NCBI GenBank assembly: GCA_903858015.1
Contig: CAIOGZ010000012.1
Span: 85,286-149,285 of the forward strand
DNA: 64,000 nt
DNA from: an uncultured cyanobacterium
GTDB taxonomy: Bacteria; Cyanobacteriota; Cyanobacteriia; PCC-6307; Cyanobiaceae
Reading direction: 5' to 3'
Made by a program: the position numbers and the translations under genes. The notes under the pieces are model-generated. The model was not told the origin of the DNA and searched no databases. It worked only from the letters and a program-made list of their open reading frames with translations. This document shows positions 36,242 through 43,975 of the stretch, piece by piece (positions within the stretch are counted from its first letter, which is position 1; the number at the start of each line of letters is the position of its first letter).

Positions 36242-38677
36242 ATGAAGCCCATGAGCCGTATGTTGCTGGATCTGCTCTACCGCATCCGTAAGCCTGCGGC
36301 CCTGATCGGCTGGCTACTGCTGGGGATCGGCCTGCCGGGTCTGGCCCAAAACCCAGCTGCCACTCAGGCCCCTGCGGCCAACGGTGCCGCCGCCGTCAAG
36401 GCCGTCACCCTGGTGGTTCCAGCGGTGCAGTCCGCCGCAGCCCAGGCTGCGGCGACGGTCACCAACGGAGCTGGCGGCGCGGCAGCATCCACGGCCAACA
36501 GCTTGAGCACGAGCCTCGAACTCTGCGCGGTGGGCCGGCTCGGGGAGCAGGAGATGGGCTTCCTCACCGTGTTCATCCTGGTGGGCTGCTTCATCTTCAT
36601 GCTCCAAATTGATCACCGCCTGATCAAACACGGCTGGGATATCCGCAAGGCCCTTTCGGAACCCACCACCTTGAGTCTGGTGGATCAAAACAGGATTGGT
36701 CAGCCAGGCCAACTCGGCGCCAGCAGCCCCATACAGCGGGTCACGGTGATGGAGGCGAGTGTCAGCCGCCTGATCGCCATGGCCGGCTTGATCATGCTGA
36801 TCTTATTTTACCTCGGCTTTGGCATCGTTAGCCTTTATTACTTCGGGCGAACTTGCCAGATGCCGGGCGACATTGGAAGCATCACCAGCTTTCTCTATGC
36901 CGGTCTAACCTTCTTCGCCCCCTACCTGATTACCAAGTTTTCCCAGGTTTTTGCACCCTTCGCCCGTCGTCAGCCGCCAGCCGTTTCCGGCCCCACGACG
37001 GCTGATGACGACGCTCGCCTCCAGGATGCCATCGCCGCCCTGCGCCACCGCGACGCCCAAACCCTGGCCCCGATGGCGCCCCCGCCCCAGCCGCCAACCG
37101 AGCCGAGCCCTCTGAGCCCAACCTCGCCTACCCCAGCCAGCAGTTCGGCGGCCGTGTTAACACCCGAGCCCAGCATCGAAGCGATCCCTAGCGCCCCAGC
37201 CTTGGCAGAGCCAACGGTGCTGCCCAGCCAAGCCGCAGCCCAACCAATGGTGCTGCCCACCCCAGCTCCCGCTGCACCACCGGTAGCACCCCCCACTCCA
37301 CCGCCAGCTCCCGCAGCACCCACCCCAGCTCCCGCAGCACCACCGGTAGCTCCCCCCACTCCACCGCCAACTCCCGCAGCACCGCCAGCAGCTCCACCAA
37401 CTCCACCGCCGGCTCCTGCAGCAGCACCGGTAGCACCCCCAAGTCCACCGCCAGCTCCCGCAGCCAAGCCAACCCCGCCAGCCCCAGCCCCCAGCTCAGC
37501 GGCGTCTCCCCCCTACACCGCCGCCCGCAAGCTGATCTCCAGCTTTGAGGGCTTTGAGTCCCAGGCCTATCCCGATCCGGCCAGCGGTGGTGATCCCTGG
37601 ACGATTGGCTACGGCTTCACCACCCTCAACAACAAACCGGTGCCGCCGGGCACCACGATCAGCCGCCAGCAAGCCGATCTGCTGCTCGATCAAGGCATCA
37701 ACGCCTATGCCGCCGACCTTGCCGAGTCCATCCCCCACTGGGATGCCATGCATCCAGACCAACGCAGCGCCCTGATCTCCTTTGCCTGGAACCTGGGGCT
37801 TGGCTTCTACGGCAGCGAAGGCTTCACCACGATCAGCCGCCGTCTGCGCGACAAGGACTGGTCCAACGTGCCCAATGCCCTGCGCCTCTACTGCAACCCC
37901 GGCACGCCCGTGGAAGCCGGCCTGCTGCGCCGCCGCGAAGCAGAAGGAAACATCTGGACCCAGGGGATGGAGCGCTTAGCAGCCCCATCCGGGCGGCCGG
38001 CCTCGGCTAGCACCATTGCAGAGGCGCCCCCAGTCTCCTCCCCAGCGCCTACGGTCGCCGCAGAAGCGCCAGTCTCTAGCCCAGCGCCAACGGTCGTTGC
38101 CGTAACGCAAGCCAAACCCCGCCCAGCAGCGCCTAAAGCCCACCCCAACCCCCTGCCGGTTCCCTACTTCGACCAGATGCTGATGAGCGATGGCGAGGGT
38201 TGGCGTGAATGTTTCTCCGCCAGCTGTGGAATGCTGGCCAAGTTCTGGGGCAAATGCAAAGATCAAAACGAGTACAACGCCATCCGCCAATCCTTCGGTG
38301 ACACCACCGATTCCCAGGCCCAAGTCAAGGCGCTTCAGCACATTGGTCTCAAACCCGCCTTCCGCACCGACGGCACCCTGGCCATGCTCAAGGCCGAAAT
38401 CGATGCCGGCCGGCCCGTGGCCGTCGGCTGGCTGCACCACGGCAGCTCCAGTGCGCCCAGCGGCGGCGGCCACTGGACCGTGGTGATCGGCTACGACTCC
38501 AACGGCCTGATCATGAATGATCCCTACGGCAGCTGCGATCTCCTGAACGGCGGCTATCCCGGCGGCGGCAATCCTTACGATCGCCTTGGCAGCAGCGATC
38601 ACTACTCCTACACCAACTGGCTACCCCGCTGGCTGCCCGGCGGCAGCGCAGGTTGGTTCCTTACCTGCAAGCCCTAG
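36242..38677 (+). CDS. Membrane-anchored lysozyme (GH24) plus C39-type peptidase
   Basis: The frame is open from 35996; ATG 36242 (or 36212, 36251, 36260) gives about 811 residues. After a signal-like helix (LIGWLLLGIGLPGLAQ) come three hydrophobic spans: LTVFILVGCFIFML, LIAMAGLIMLILFYLGFGIV and ITSFLYAGLTFFAPYLI. A 170-residue Pro/Ala linker (37080-37500) follows. At 37510-37980 is a phage-type lysozyme domain, FEGFESQAYPDPASGGDPW then TIGYGFT, with the E-x8-D-x8-T catalytic spacing. A second linker leads to a Peptidase_C39_2-like domain at 38150-38640: ECFSASCGM as the Cys site, GGHWTVVIGYD and MNDPYG as His and Asp sites. The combination suggests a tethered murein hydrolase that may remodel or lyse the cell wall. 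Confidence 0.78.
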   Translation: MKPMSRMLLDLLYRIRKPAALIGWLLLGIGLPGLAQNPAATQAPAANGAAAVKAVTLVVPAVQSAAAQAAATVTNGAGGAAASTANSLSTSLELCAVGRLGEQEMGFLTVFILVGCFIFMLQIDHRLIKHGWDIRKALSEPTTLSLVDQNRIGQPGQLGASSPIQRVTVMEASVSRLIAMAGLIMLILFYLGFGIVSLYYFGRTCQMPGDIGSITSFLYAGLTFFAPYLITKFSQVFAPFARRQPPAVSGPTTADDDARLQDAIAALRHRDAQTLAPMAPPPQPPTEPSPLSPTSPTPASSSAAVLTPEPSIEAIPSAPALAEPTVLPSQAAAQPMVLPTPAPAAPPVAPPTPPPAPAAPTPAPAAPPVAPPTPPPTPAAPPAAPPTPPPAPAAAPVAPPSPPPAPAAKPTPPAPAPSSAASPPYTAARKLISSFEGFESQAYPDPASGGDPWTIGYGFTTLNNKPVPPGTTISRQQADLLLDQGINAYAADLAESIPHWDAMHPDQRSALISFAWNLGLGFYGSEGFTTISRRLRDKDWSNVPNALRLYCNPGTPVEAGLLRRREAEGNIWTQGMERLAAPSGRPASASTIAEAPPVSSPAPTVAAEAPVSSPAPTVVAVTQAKPRPAAPKAHPNPLPVPYFDQMLMSDGEGWRECFSASCGMLAKFWGKCKDQNEYNAIRQSFGDTTDSQAQVKALQHIGLKPAFRTDGTLAMLKAEIDAGRPVAVGWLHHGSSSAPSGGGHWTVVIGYDSNGLIMNDPYGSCDLLNGGYPGGGNPYDRLGSSDHYSYTNWLPRWLPGGSAGWFLTCKP

Positions 38678-38729
38678 CCAGCAAGCCGTCGCCAGCAAGC
38701 TGCGGCCACCCCCTAGCCCAGCTGAGCCA

Positions 38730-39245
38730 ATGCAGCCCCGCCAAGCCCAACCCGAATCCTGGCTGCGGCTGCAGCGCAGCGTGCGCTTCGGCGACACCGA
38801 CGCCGCCGGCGTGATGCATTTCCACCAGCTGCTGCGCTGGTGCCATGAGGCCTACGAGGAAAGCTTGGAGCGCTTCGGCATCAGCGCCGCCGAAGTGTTC
38901 CCCCGGGCCCAGGGCCTCGGGGCTGCCGGGCCCGAGCCCCCCGCCTTGGCCCTGCCGACCGGGGCCTTAGCGACCGTGGCCCTGCCGATCGTGCACTGCA
39001 GCGCCGATTACCGCCGCCCCCTGGGCTGCGGCGATCGCCTCAGCATCCGGCTCGATCCGCGCCGGCTCGATCCGGGCAGTTTTGAACTGACCTACCACTT
39101 CGAGCACCAGGGCGAAGCGGTGGCCCGGGGCCTCACCCGTCACCTGGCGATCGAGGCCAGCAGCCGCCAGCGCTGCCCCCTGCCCGAGGCGATCCAGCGC
39201 TGGCTGGAGGCCTCCTCCTTGGCCGGCGGCGTGCGGCCGCTCTGA
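38730..39245 (+). CDS. Hotdog thioesterase, DHNA-CoA hydrolase-like
   Basis: This 171-residue protein starts at ATG 38730; longer frames exist upstream but carry no family sequence. VRFGDTDAAGVMHFHQLLRW is the conserved active-site loop of 4HBT thioesterases with the catalytic Asp in GDTDAAG. CHEAYEESLERFGI and the tail also fit. The cyanobacterial relatives hydrolyse 1,4-dihydroxy-2-naphthoyl-CoA in phylloquinone synthesis. That substrate is inferred from overall resemblance. It converges on the P450 gene with 11 bp between the stops. Confidence 0.8.
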   Translation: MQPRQAQPESWLRLQRSVRFGDTDAAGVMHFHQLLRWCHEAYEESLERFGISAAEVFPRAQGLGAAGPEPPALALPTGALATVALPIVHCSADYRRPLGCGDRLSIRLDPRRLDPGSFELTYHFEHQGEAVARGLTRHLAIEASSRQRCPLPEAIQRWLEASSLAGGVRPL

Positions 39246-39256
39246 AGCCAGGGGCC

Positions 39257-40615
39257 TCAACTGGTGGCATCAAACCGCAGCTGCTGGTGCACGGGGAAGG
39301 GGGTGCCAGCCCGATCGATCTGACCGGCCGCCCCTGGAGCACGCCGCAGGTTGGCCTGGCGGAGCAGCGGCCGCAGCATCACCGGCAGCAGGGCCCGGTT
39401 GATGTAGGCACCAGCGCAGGTGTGCATGCCATAGCCCCAAAGGATGTAGTCGTACCAGGGTCGCTGCGGCCAGAAGCGGTTGGCGTGCTGCACCTGGATC
39501 GGATCAAACATCGCCGACAGATTGGAGGCCAGCACCATCGTGCCGGCGGGGATGGATCGGGCGCGCCAACTCCCCCTGGCAATGGTGGTCTTCCGCACAG
39601 CGCGGCGATAAATGACAGGGTTGAGCGGCGCAAAACGAAAAGCTTCAAAAATGTAGCCATCTAGAAGTTGTTGATCCGGGCTGCGGGCGGCGGCCTGGGC
39701 CTTGGCCAGCACGGCGGGGCGATCCAGCAGCACCTCGATGATCTGGCTGGCCGCCGCCGAAAGGGTGGGGATGGCGCCGATCAAAAAACCAAACAGATAG
39801 TTGCGAATGCCGAGATCATCCAGGCCGGGCAGGGCGGCGGCCTGCATCCCCAAGAGGCGTTGGAGCACGTCATCAGCTGGGGCTGGAGCGCCAGCGCTCG
39901 CCTTGCGGAGCTGAATCTCATGATCGATGGCATTGCGCAGCTGTTCGCCGGCCTCCAGGGCCCTGCGATCCAGATCCGGATCGGCGGCCAGATCCACGAA
40001 CAGATACCAGAACAACAGGGTGGTCCAATCGATCAGCTGCTGGCGCTGGGGGGTCTGGATCCCGAAATACTGCTGCACCATCAAGGCCGGAATCTGCTGG
40101 CCCAGCTGCTGGGGGAGATCCAGTTGGCCACCGCAGCCGCCGATAATCTGCTCGGCCCAGCCCTGGGCCAGCGGCACCAACAGCTGCTCCGGATCGGTGC
40201 GCCGCACGGCCAGCCGCATGTTGGACACATCCCGGCTATAGGTGGGGCCATCTTGCATGCCAAGAAAAAAGTTGTAACCGCCGGTCACGGCTTCCATGCG
40301 CGGGCCATAGACAACCTCGAAATCTTGATGGCGATCGAGCACCTCCCGCACATCTGAATTTCGGCAAACCAGGGCAGTGCCGCTATTTGCGTAGGCGCGA
40401 ATAAAAGGCTTCGCCACATAGATATTAGGGGCAAAACCCCGCAGCAAGGCGAACACCTCTCGTTGCAAGGCAAGATCGACAGCCAGCGGCTCCAACCTCC
40501 GACTCAAGCTACCCTTACCCTGCAGCAAACGCCGCAACACAATGACAGAAATGCGGGGGATGGCCAGCAGGGCCGAAGCATAGCGATACAACTGCAGGGG
40601 AAAAGCCTTCATCAC
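39257..40615 (-). CDS. Cytochrome P450
   Basis: A 452-residue protein with the haem-thiolate signature LWGYGMHTCAGAYINRA near residue 410 (cysteine ligand in HTCAG), the K-helix FEAFRFAPLNPVIYRR (ExxR-type), and an I-helix-like LFGFLIGAIPTLSAAASQ that lacks the usual AGxDT threonine pair. Such P450s resemble the ones acting with peroxide or on oxygenated lipids rather than classical monooxygenases, but that is only suggestive. It lies 169 bp downstream of the polysaccharide export gene on the same strand and is probably read through from it. A capsule-related substrate is possible but unproven. Confidence 0.85.
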   Translation of the reverse strand: MMKAFPLQLYRYASALLAIPRISVIVLRRLLQGKGSLSRRLEPLAVDLALQREVFALLRGFAPNIYVAKPFIRAYANSGTALVCRNSDVREVLDRHQDFEVVYGPRMEAVTGGYNFFLGMQDGPTYSRDVSNMRLAVRRTDPEQLLVPLAQGWAEQIIGGCGGQLDLPQQLGQQIPALMVQQYFGIQTPQRQQLIDWTTLLFWYLFVDLAADPDLDRRALEAGEQLRNAIDHEIQLRKASAGAPAPADDVLQRLLGMQAAALPGLDDLGIRNYLFGFLIGAIPTLSAAASQIIEVLLDRPAVLAKAQAAARSPDQQLLDGYIFEAFRFAPLNPVIYRRAVRKTTIARGSWRARSIPAGTMVLASNLSAMFDPIQVQHANRFWPQRPWYDYILWGYGMHTCAGAYINRALLPVMLRPLLRQANLRRAPGAAGQIDRAGTPFPVHQQLRFDATS

Positions 40616-40784
40616 AACTGGGGCATCGTTTAATCAACGCGCCAAGACTATTACCTAGCAGCGATCAGCCGCCATGGTGGCAAAAAAATCAACATTCCCT
40701 TCCAACTGGCCTCAGCCAACATCCCCCATCTCTGAACCAAATCTGGGCAACCACGGCGGTGGCCCCAACGCGGCAGCAGCAGGA

Positions 40785-41972
40785 TCAGAGCCCCAGCAAC
40801 CGGAACAGGGAGCCGGCGTTGATCACCGGCCCGATCGGCGCCAGGGCATCGGAGAGGCCGTCGGTGGTCTTGGCCCAGCCGTGCCGGTCGACCACAATCA
40901 CATCCCCCTGCTGCAAGGGTGGATTCTGAACCGAGCCGAGCGGGGCGGCCGGATTGAAGCGGATGGTCGCCTGCTTGATCGTGCCGGTGGGAGTTAAGCG
41001 CAGCAGGCGCACGGTTTGATCATTGGCCCGGCGGGTCAGCCCCCCGGCCGTGAGCAGGGCGCCGGAGAGGGGGCTGTTGGCCTTGACGTTCTGGCTGCCG
41101 GGCTTCAGCACTTCGCCCACCACGTTCACCGAGATCGTGTCGGGCGCGAAGGTGGAGGAGGCGATGGCGAGCAACTCGGTTTCGCTGAGGTTCTCGGCGC
41201 GCGGGATCGTGATGCTGTCCCCGTCGTAGAGGAGCGGGTTGGTCACCGGCCCGCTGCCGGAGAGCACCTTGAGAAAGTCAAACTGATAGGTGCGCACGGG
41301 GGATCCGGGGCCGCCGCTGGGCCGCTGCACGGTGAGGCGGCGCAGATCGCCGTAGGCGGTCAGACCTCCGGCCCTCTGGATCGCATCGAGGAGGGTCGGG
41401 GCGCCGCTCGTTTGGATCATGGTGCTGGGGGAGGATCCGGGACCGCTGCTGCTGAGCTGATTCGATCCACCTTTGCCGATGCTGTAGAGGCCCGGCCGTT
41501 GCACTTCGCCGCTCACGGCCACCCGCACCGGGCGCGACTCGACCAGATCCAGATACACGATCGGACGCCGCAGGATCCTCGCGTAACCAGCGGTGATCCG
41601 CCGGCGGGCTTCATCGAGGCTCAACCCCCAGACCGGCACGCTGCCCAGCCTGGGCAGGTTGAGCGTGCCATCGCTCAGCACCTCAGCGACGGTCTCGTAG
41701 CCCTCCATCCGGAACACCGCCATCTTCAGCTTGTCCCCCGGACCCAACCTGTAGCGGACGTTGGCCGCCAGGCCAGGGTCGATCGAAGGCGGCTGGGGTT
41801 GCTGCGGCGCTGGTCGCCGCGGTGGGGCCAACGGCTTCGGGGCCGCTTGGGCCAAGGCGCTGCCGCTGGGCAGCCCAACCAGCCCCAGCAGGCCGATGGC
41901 GCCGAGGCGGATCCCTAGGGCTGGACCCCGGCGTGTTGGCGATGCCGCGCGGGCTGACATGCGGGTATGCAC
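40785..41972 (-). CDS. Polysaccharide export protein (Wza/KpsD-like)
   Basis: A 395-residue protein with an N-terminal signal peptide (LGAIGLLGLVGLPSGSALAQ). A Pro-rich spacer is followed by the Poly_export domain YRLGPGDKLKMAVFRMEGY with SDGTLNLPRLGSVPVWGLSL. Two SLBB domains follow (VAVSGEVQRPGLYSIG and VNVVGEVLKPGSQNV). The family forms the outer-membrane channel for capsule or exopolysaccharide. No lipobox cysteine is visible, so it may not be a lipoprotein. It follows a glycosyltransferase gene by 54 bp on the same strand. ATG 41972 or the ATG four codons later are both possible starts. Confidence 0.88.
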   Translation of the reverse strand: MHTRMSARAASPTRRGPALGIRLGAIGLLGLVGLPSGSALAQAAPKPLAPPRRPAPQQPQPPSIDPGLAANVRYRLGPGDKLKMAVFRMEGYETVAEVLSDGTLNLPRLGSVPVWGLSLDEARRRITAGYARILRRPIVYLDLVESRPVRVAVSGEVQRPGLYSIGKGGSNQLSSSGPGSSPSTMIQTSGAPTLLDAIQRAGGLTAYGDLRRLTVQRPSGGPGSPVRTYQFDFLKVLSGSGPVTNPLLYDGDSITIPRAENLSETELLAIASSTFAPDTISVNVVGEVLKPGSQNVKANSPLSGALLTAGGLTRRANDQTVRLLRLTPTGTIKQATIRFNPAAPLGSVQNPPLQQGDVIVVDRHGWAKTTDGLSDALAPIGPVINAGSLFRLLGL

Positions 41973-42026
41973 CGAAGACCTCCAAGGAGTTTCCCACGGC
42001 TACAAAGCGCTCCCGGTGCCCACGGC

Positions 42027-43019
42027 TCAGGCAGCCCCGCTCAACTGCAGGGCGCGCCGTCGCCCCGCCATCGCCAGACGCTGCCTGGCCTCGCCATCGC
42101 CGATCAGCCACTCGATCGCCTCCAGCCACTCCTGCTGGCAATCGCCGAGCAGCAACCCATCGATGCCCGGGCGGATGAAGCCTCGGTAGGGCGAACGATC
42201 GGAGTAGAGGCCGGCGGCCCCGCAGCGGGCAGCGTCGATGAACTTGACCGGGGCCCTGGCGGCGTTGAGCGGGCTCTCCAGCAAGGGGGTGAGCAGCAGG
42301 TCACAGCGGGCCTGGCCGGTCTCGGCCAGATAGCTGGGCCAGCGCATCGGGTGGAGGATGCGCACGCGGGGAAGATCCCGGAACTGACGGTTGATGCTGA
42401 GGTCACCGAACAGATCGACATGGGTGTGGGGCTGGCGACTCTGAAGCCGGATGAGCAGCTGCCGCAGCCAGGCGAACTCCAGCTGGTGAACACTGCTGCC
42501 GAGGTAGGCCAGCTGCAGGCGGGGATGCTCCCCCAGCAGGCCGGGATGGGGGCAAAGGGGGAGCCGCAGGGCACCGAGGTGGGCATACTTGCGCTCCAGA
42601 AACTCACTGGTCACCCAGATGGGATCGCAGAGCTCCGGTACCCGCGCCCGTTGGCGGGTGATACGCTCTCTTATACGTTGGCGGTAGGTGCTGGGCAGCT
42701 GCGGCAGCAGTGCCGGGTCGAGCAGGTCGTCGTCCATCAGATACGCCACATTGATCCCTGCCCTACGCCCAAGGCTGAGCGTCCTGATCCACGGACGCGG
42801 GAGATAGCGCACCACCACAACAAGTTGGGCGGTTAGGATATAGTTTTGGCACTCAGCACTCGGAGCCTCAGCGGAATCAACCTCAATGATCCGAGCCGCC
42901 AACGCCTCCAATGGGCCCCGCAGGAAATGATCGATCGTCGAGCCAGCGCCTTGATGGAGCAAAACAACGCTTTGACCCTGCTGCAGAAACGCGATACCGG
43001 GCAGTTTGGGAAGAGGCAT
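42027..43019 (-). CDS. Glycosyltransferase-like protein (GT-B type)
   Basis: A 330-residue protein with GT-B character: RRAGINVAYLMDDDLLDP in the N-terminal half, LAYLGSSVHQLEFAWLRQLL at the start of the second Rossmann-like half, and PVKFIDAARCGAAGLYSDRS then YRGFIRPGIDGLLLGD, typical of the nucleotide-sugar-binding end of family 1-like enzymes. It is first in a minus-strand group with the export gene and P450. Its start is only 17 bp from the divergent GNAT-like gene. Donor and acceptor are unknown. Confidence 0.7.
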   Translation of the reverse strand: MPLPKLPGIAFLQQGQSVVLLHQGAGSTIDHFLRGPLEALAARIIEVDSAEAPSAECQNYILTAQLVVVVRYLPRPWIRTLSLGRRAGINVAYLMDDDLLDPALLPQLPSTYRQRIRERITRQRARVPELCDPIWVTSEFLERKYAHLGALRLPLCPHPGLLGEHPRLQLAYLGSSVHQLEFAWLRQLLIRLQSRQPHTHVDLFGDLSINRQFRDLPRVRILHPMRWPSYLAETGQARCDLLLTPLLESPLNAARAPVKFIDAARCGAAGLYSDRSPYRGFIRPGIDGLLLGDCQQEWLEAIEWLIGDGEARQRLAMAGRRRALQLSGAA

Positions 43020-43036
43020 TTCGCGATTGACTGGTG

Positions 43037-43975
43037 ATGACCGAAGCGGGAAGCTCGAAGGATCGAGATGGGAAAGCCAGTGGAACTGGCAGGGGGGATT
43101 TTGCCTTCAATCATATCTGCCAACAACTTCCCGAGCAGCGTTGTTTCGATCAGAATGACTTCTCAGCCTATTTTCTTTCACCCGACCAGTTCCAGTCGAT
43201 CGCCATTTGGGTGGGGGCCCTGCGCGCCAGCACCTATCGGCGGATCTCTCCTCTCGGCCCGGAGCAACTGGACCTGGATGGCCGGGATTCCCACTACTGG
43301 CACCTGCTGATCCTGGATCGGGAGCGCCGTTGCCTGGCAGGGTCGCTGCGCATGGGCCTCTCCGGCTGGCATGGCTCCGCCTGGGACGGCAGGTATTCCT
43401 ATCTGGAGCACTGTTATCCGGGTCTGGATCAGCTCTTGCGCCGGCGAGGTGTGAGCTACGCCGAAATCGGCCGCACCTTGGTGGCCAGACCTTACCAACG
43501 CAACAGCCCGGTGCTGCGCATGCTGCTGCGGGCGATGGTCAGCATTCCCCTGGCCACGGGCCATACCGAGCTGTTGGGCATGGTCTCGTTCAACCACCTC
43601 GAGCACAGCGAAAGTCTGAACCGCAGCTTCCTGATGGCGTTGTTAAGGCCACCCTTCGGTGAGGATGATGGTATCTGCCCAGCCCGCTATCCTTTCCCAT
43701 TAAGCCCTGAGGGGAGCACGCAGGAAAGCTTGGCACCCGTTACCGATACGCTTGGTCAACTTGAGCGAATTCTTGAGCAGAGATTCGAGGAGCCATTTCG
43801 GGCGCCGCTGCTACTGCAAAAGTACATGAGCTTCGGCAATGCCAAAGTGATCGGCCTATCCCTGGCCCGCGATTTCAATCAGATCTGCGAAATTCTGATG
43901 CGCTGTGATCTCAACCAGCTACGGCCAAGGCAATACAAAGAATTGGTGGTTAGTGATCTGATCCCTGTCTGGTAA
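43037..43975 (+). CDS. GNAT-type N-acyltransferase (N-acyl amino acid synthase-like)
   Basis: A 312-residue protein (a GTG at 43034 adds one residue). It resembles the OlsB/N-acyl amino acid synthase group of GNATs: YRRISPLGPEQLDLDGRDSH then HLLILDRERRCLAGSLRMG, and EIGRTLVARPYQRNSPVLRM, which corresponds to the E-xxR pattern of acceptor-binding residues. Related enzymes transfer acyl chains to amino acids such as ornithine. The substrate here is unknown. Its 3' end overlaps the last 26 bp of the KpsS-PlsC gene tail to tail. Confidence 0.65.
   Translation: MTEAGSSKDRDGKASGTGRGDFAFNHICQQLPEQRCFDQNDFSAYFLSPDQFQSIAIWVGALRASTYRRISPLGPEQLDLDGRDSHYWHLLILDRERRCLAGSLRMGLSGWHGSAWDGRYSYLEHCYPGLDQLLRRRGVSYAEIGRTLVARPYQRNSPVLRMLLRAMVSIPLATGHTELLGMVSFNHLEHSESLNRSFLMALLRPPFGEDDGICPARYPFPLSPEGSTQESLAPVTDTLGQLERILEQRFEEPFRAPLLLQKYMSFGNAKVIGLSLARDFNQICEILMRCDLNQLRPRQYKELVVSDLIPVW

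Noticed and set aside
37260..37500. Regular Pro/Ala repeats that could look like a CRISPR or minisatellite
   Set aside because: They are in-frame codons of a proline-rich linker in the lysozyme fusion, without spacer structure.
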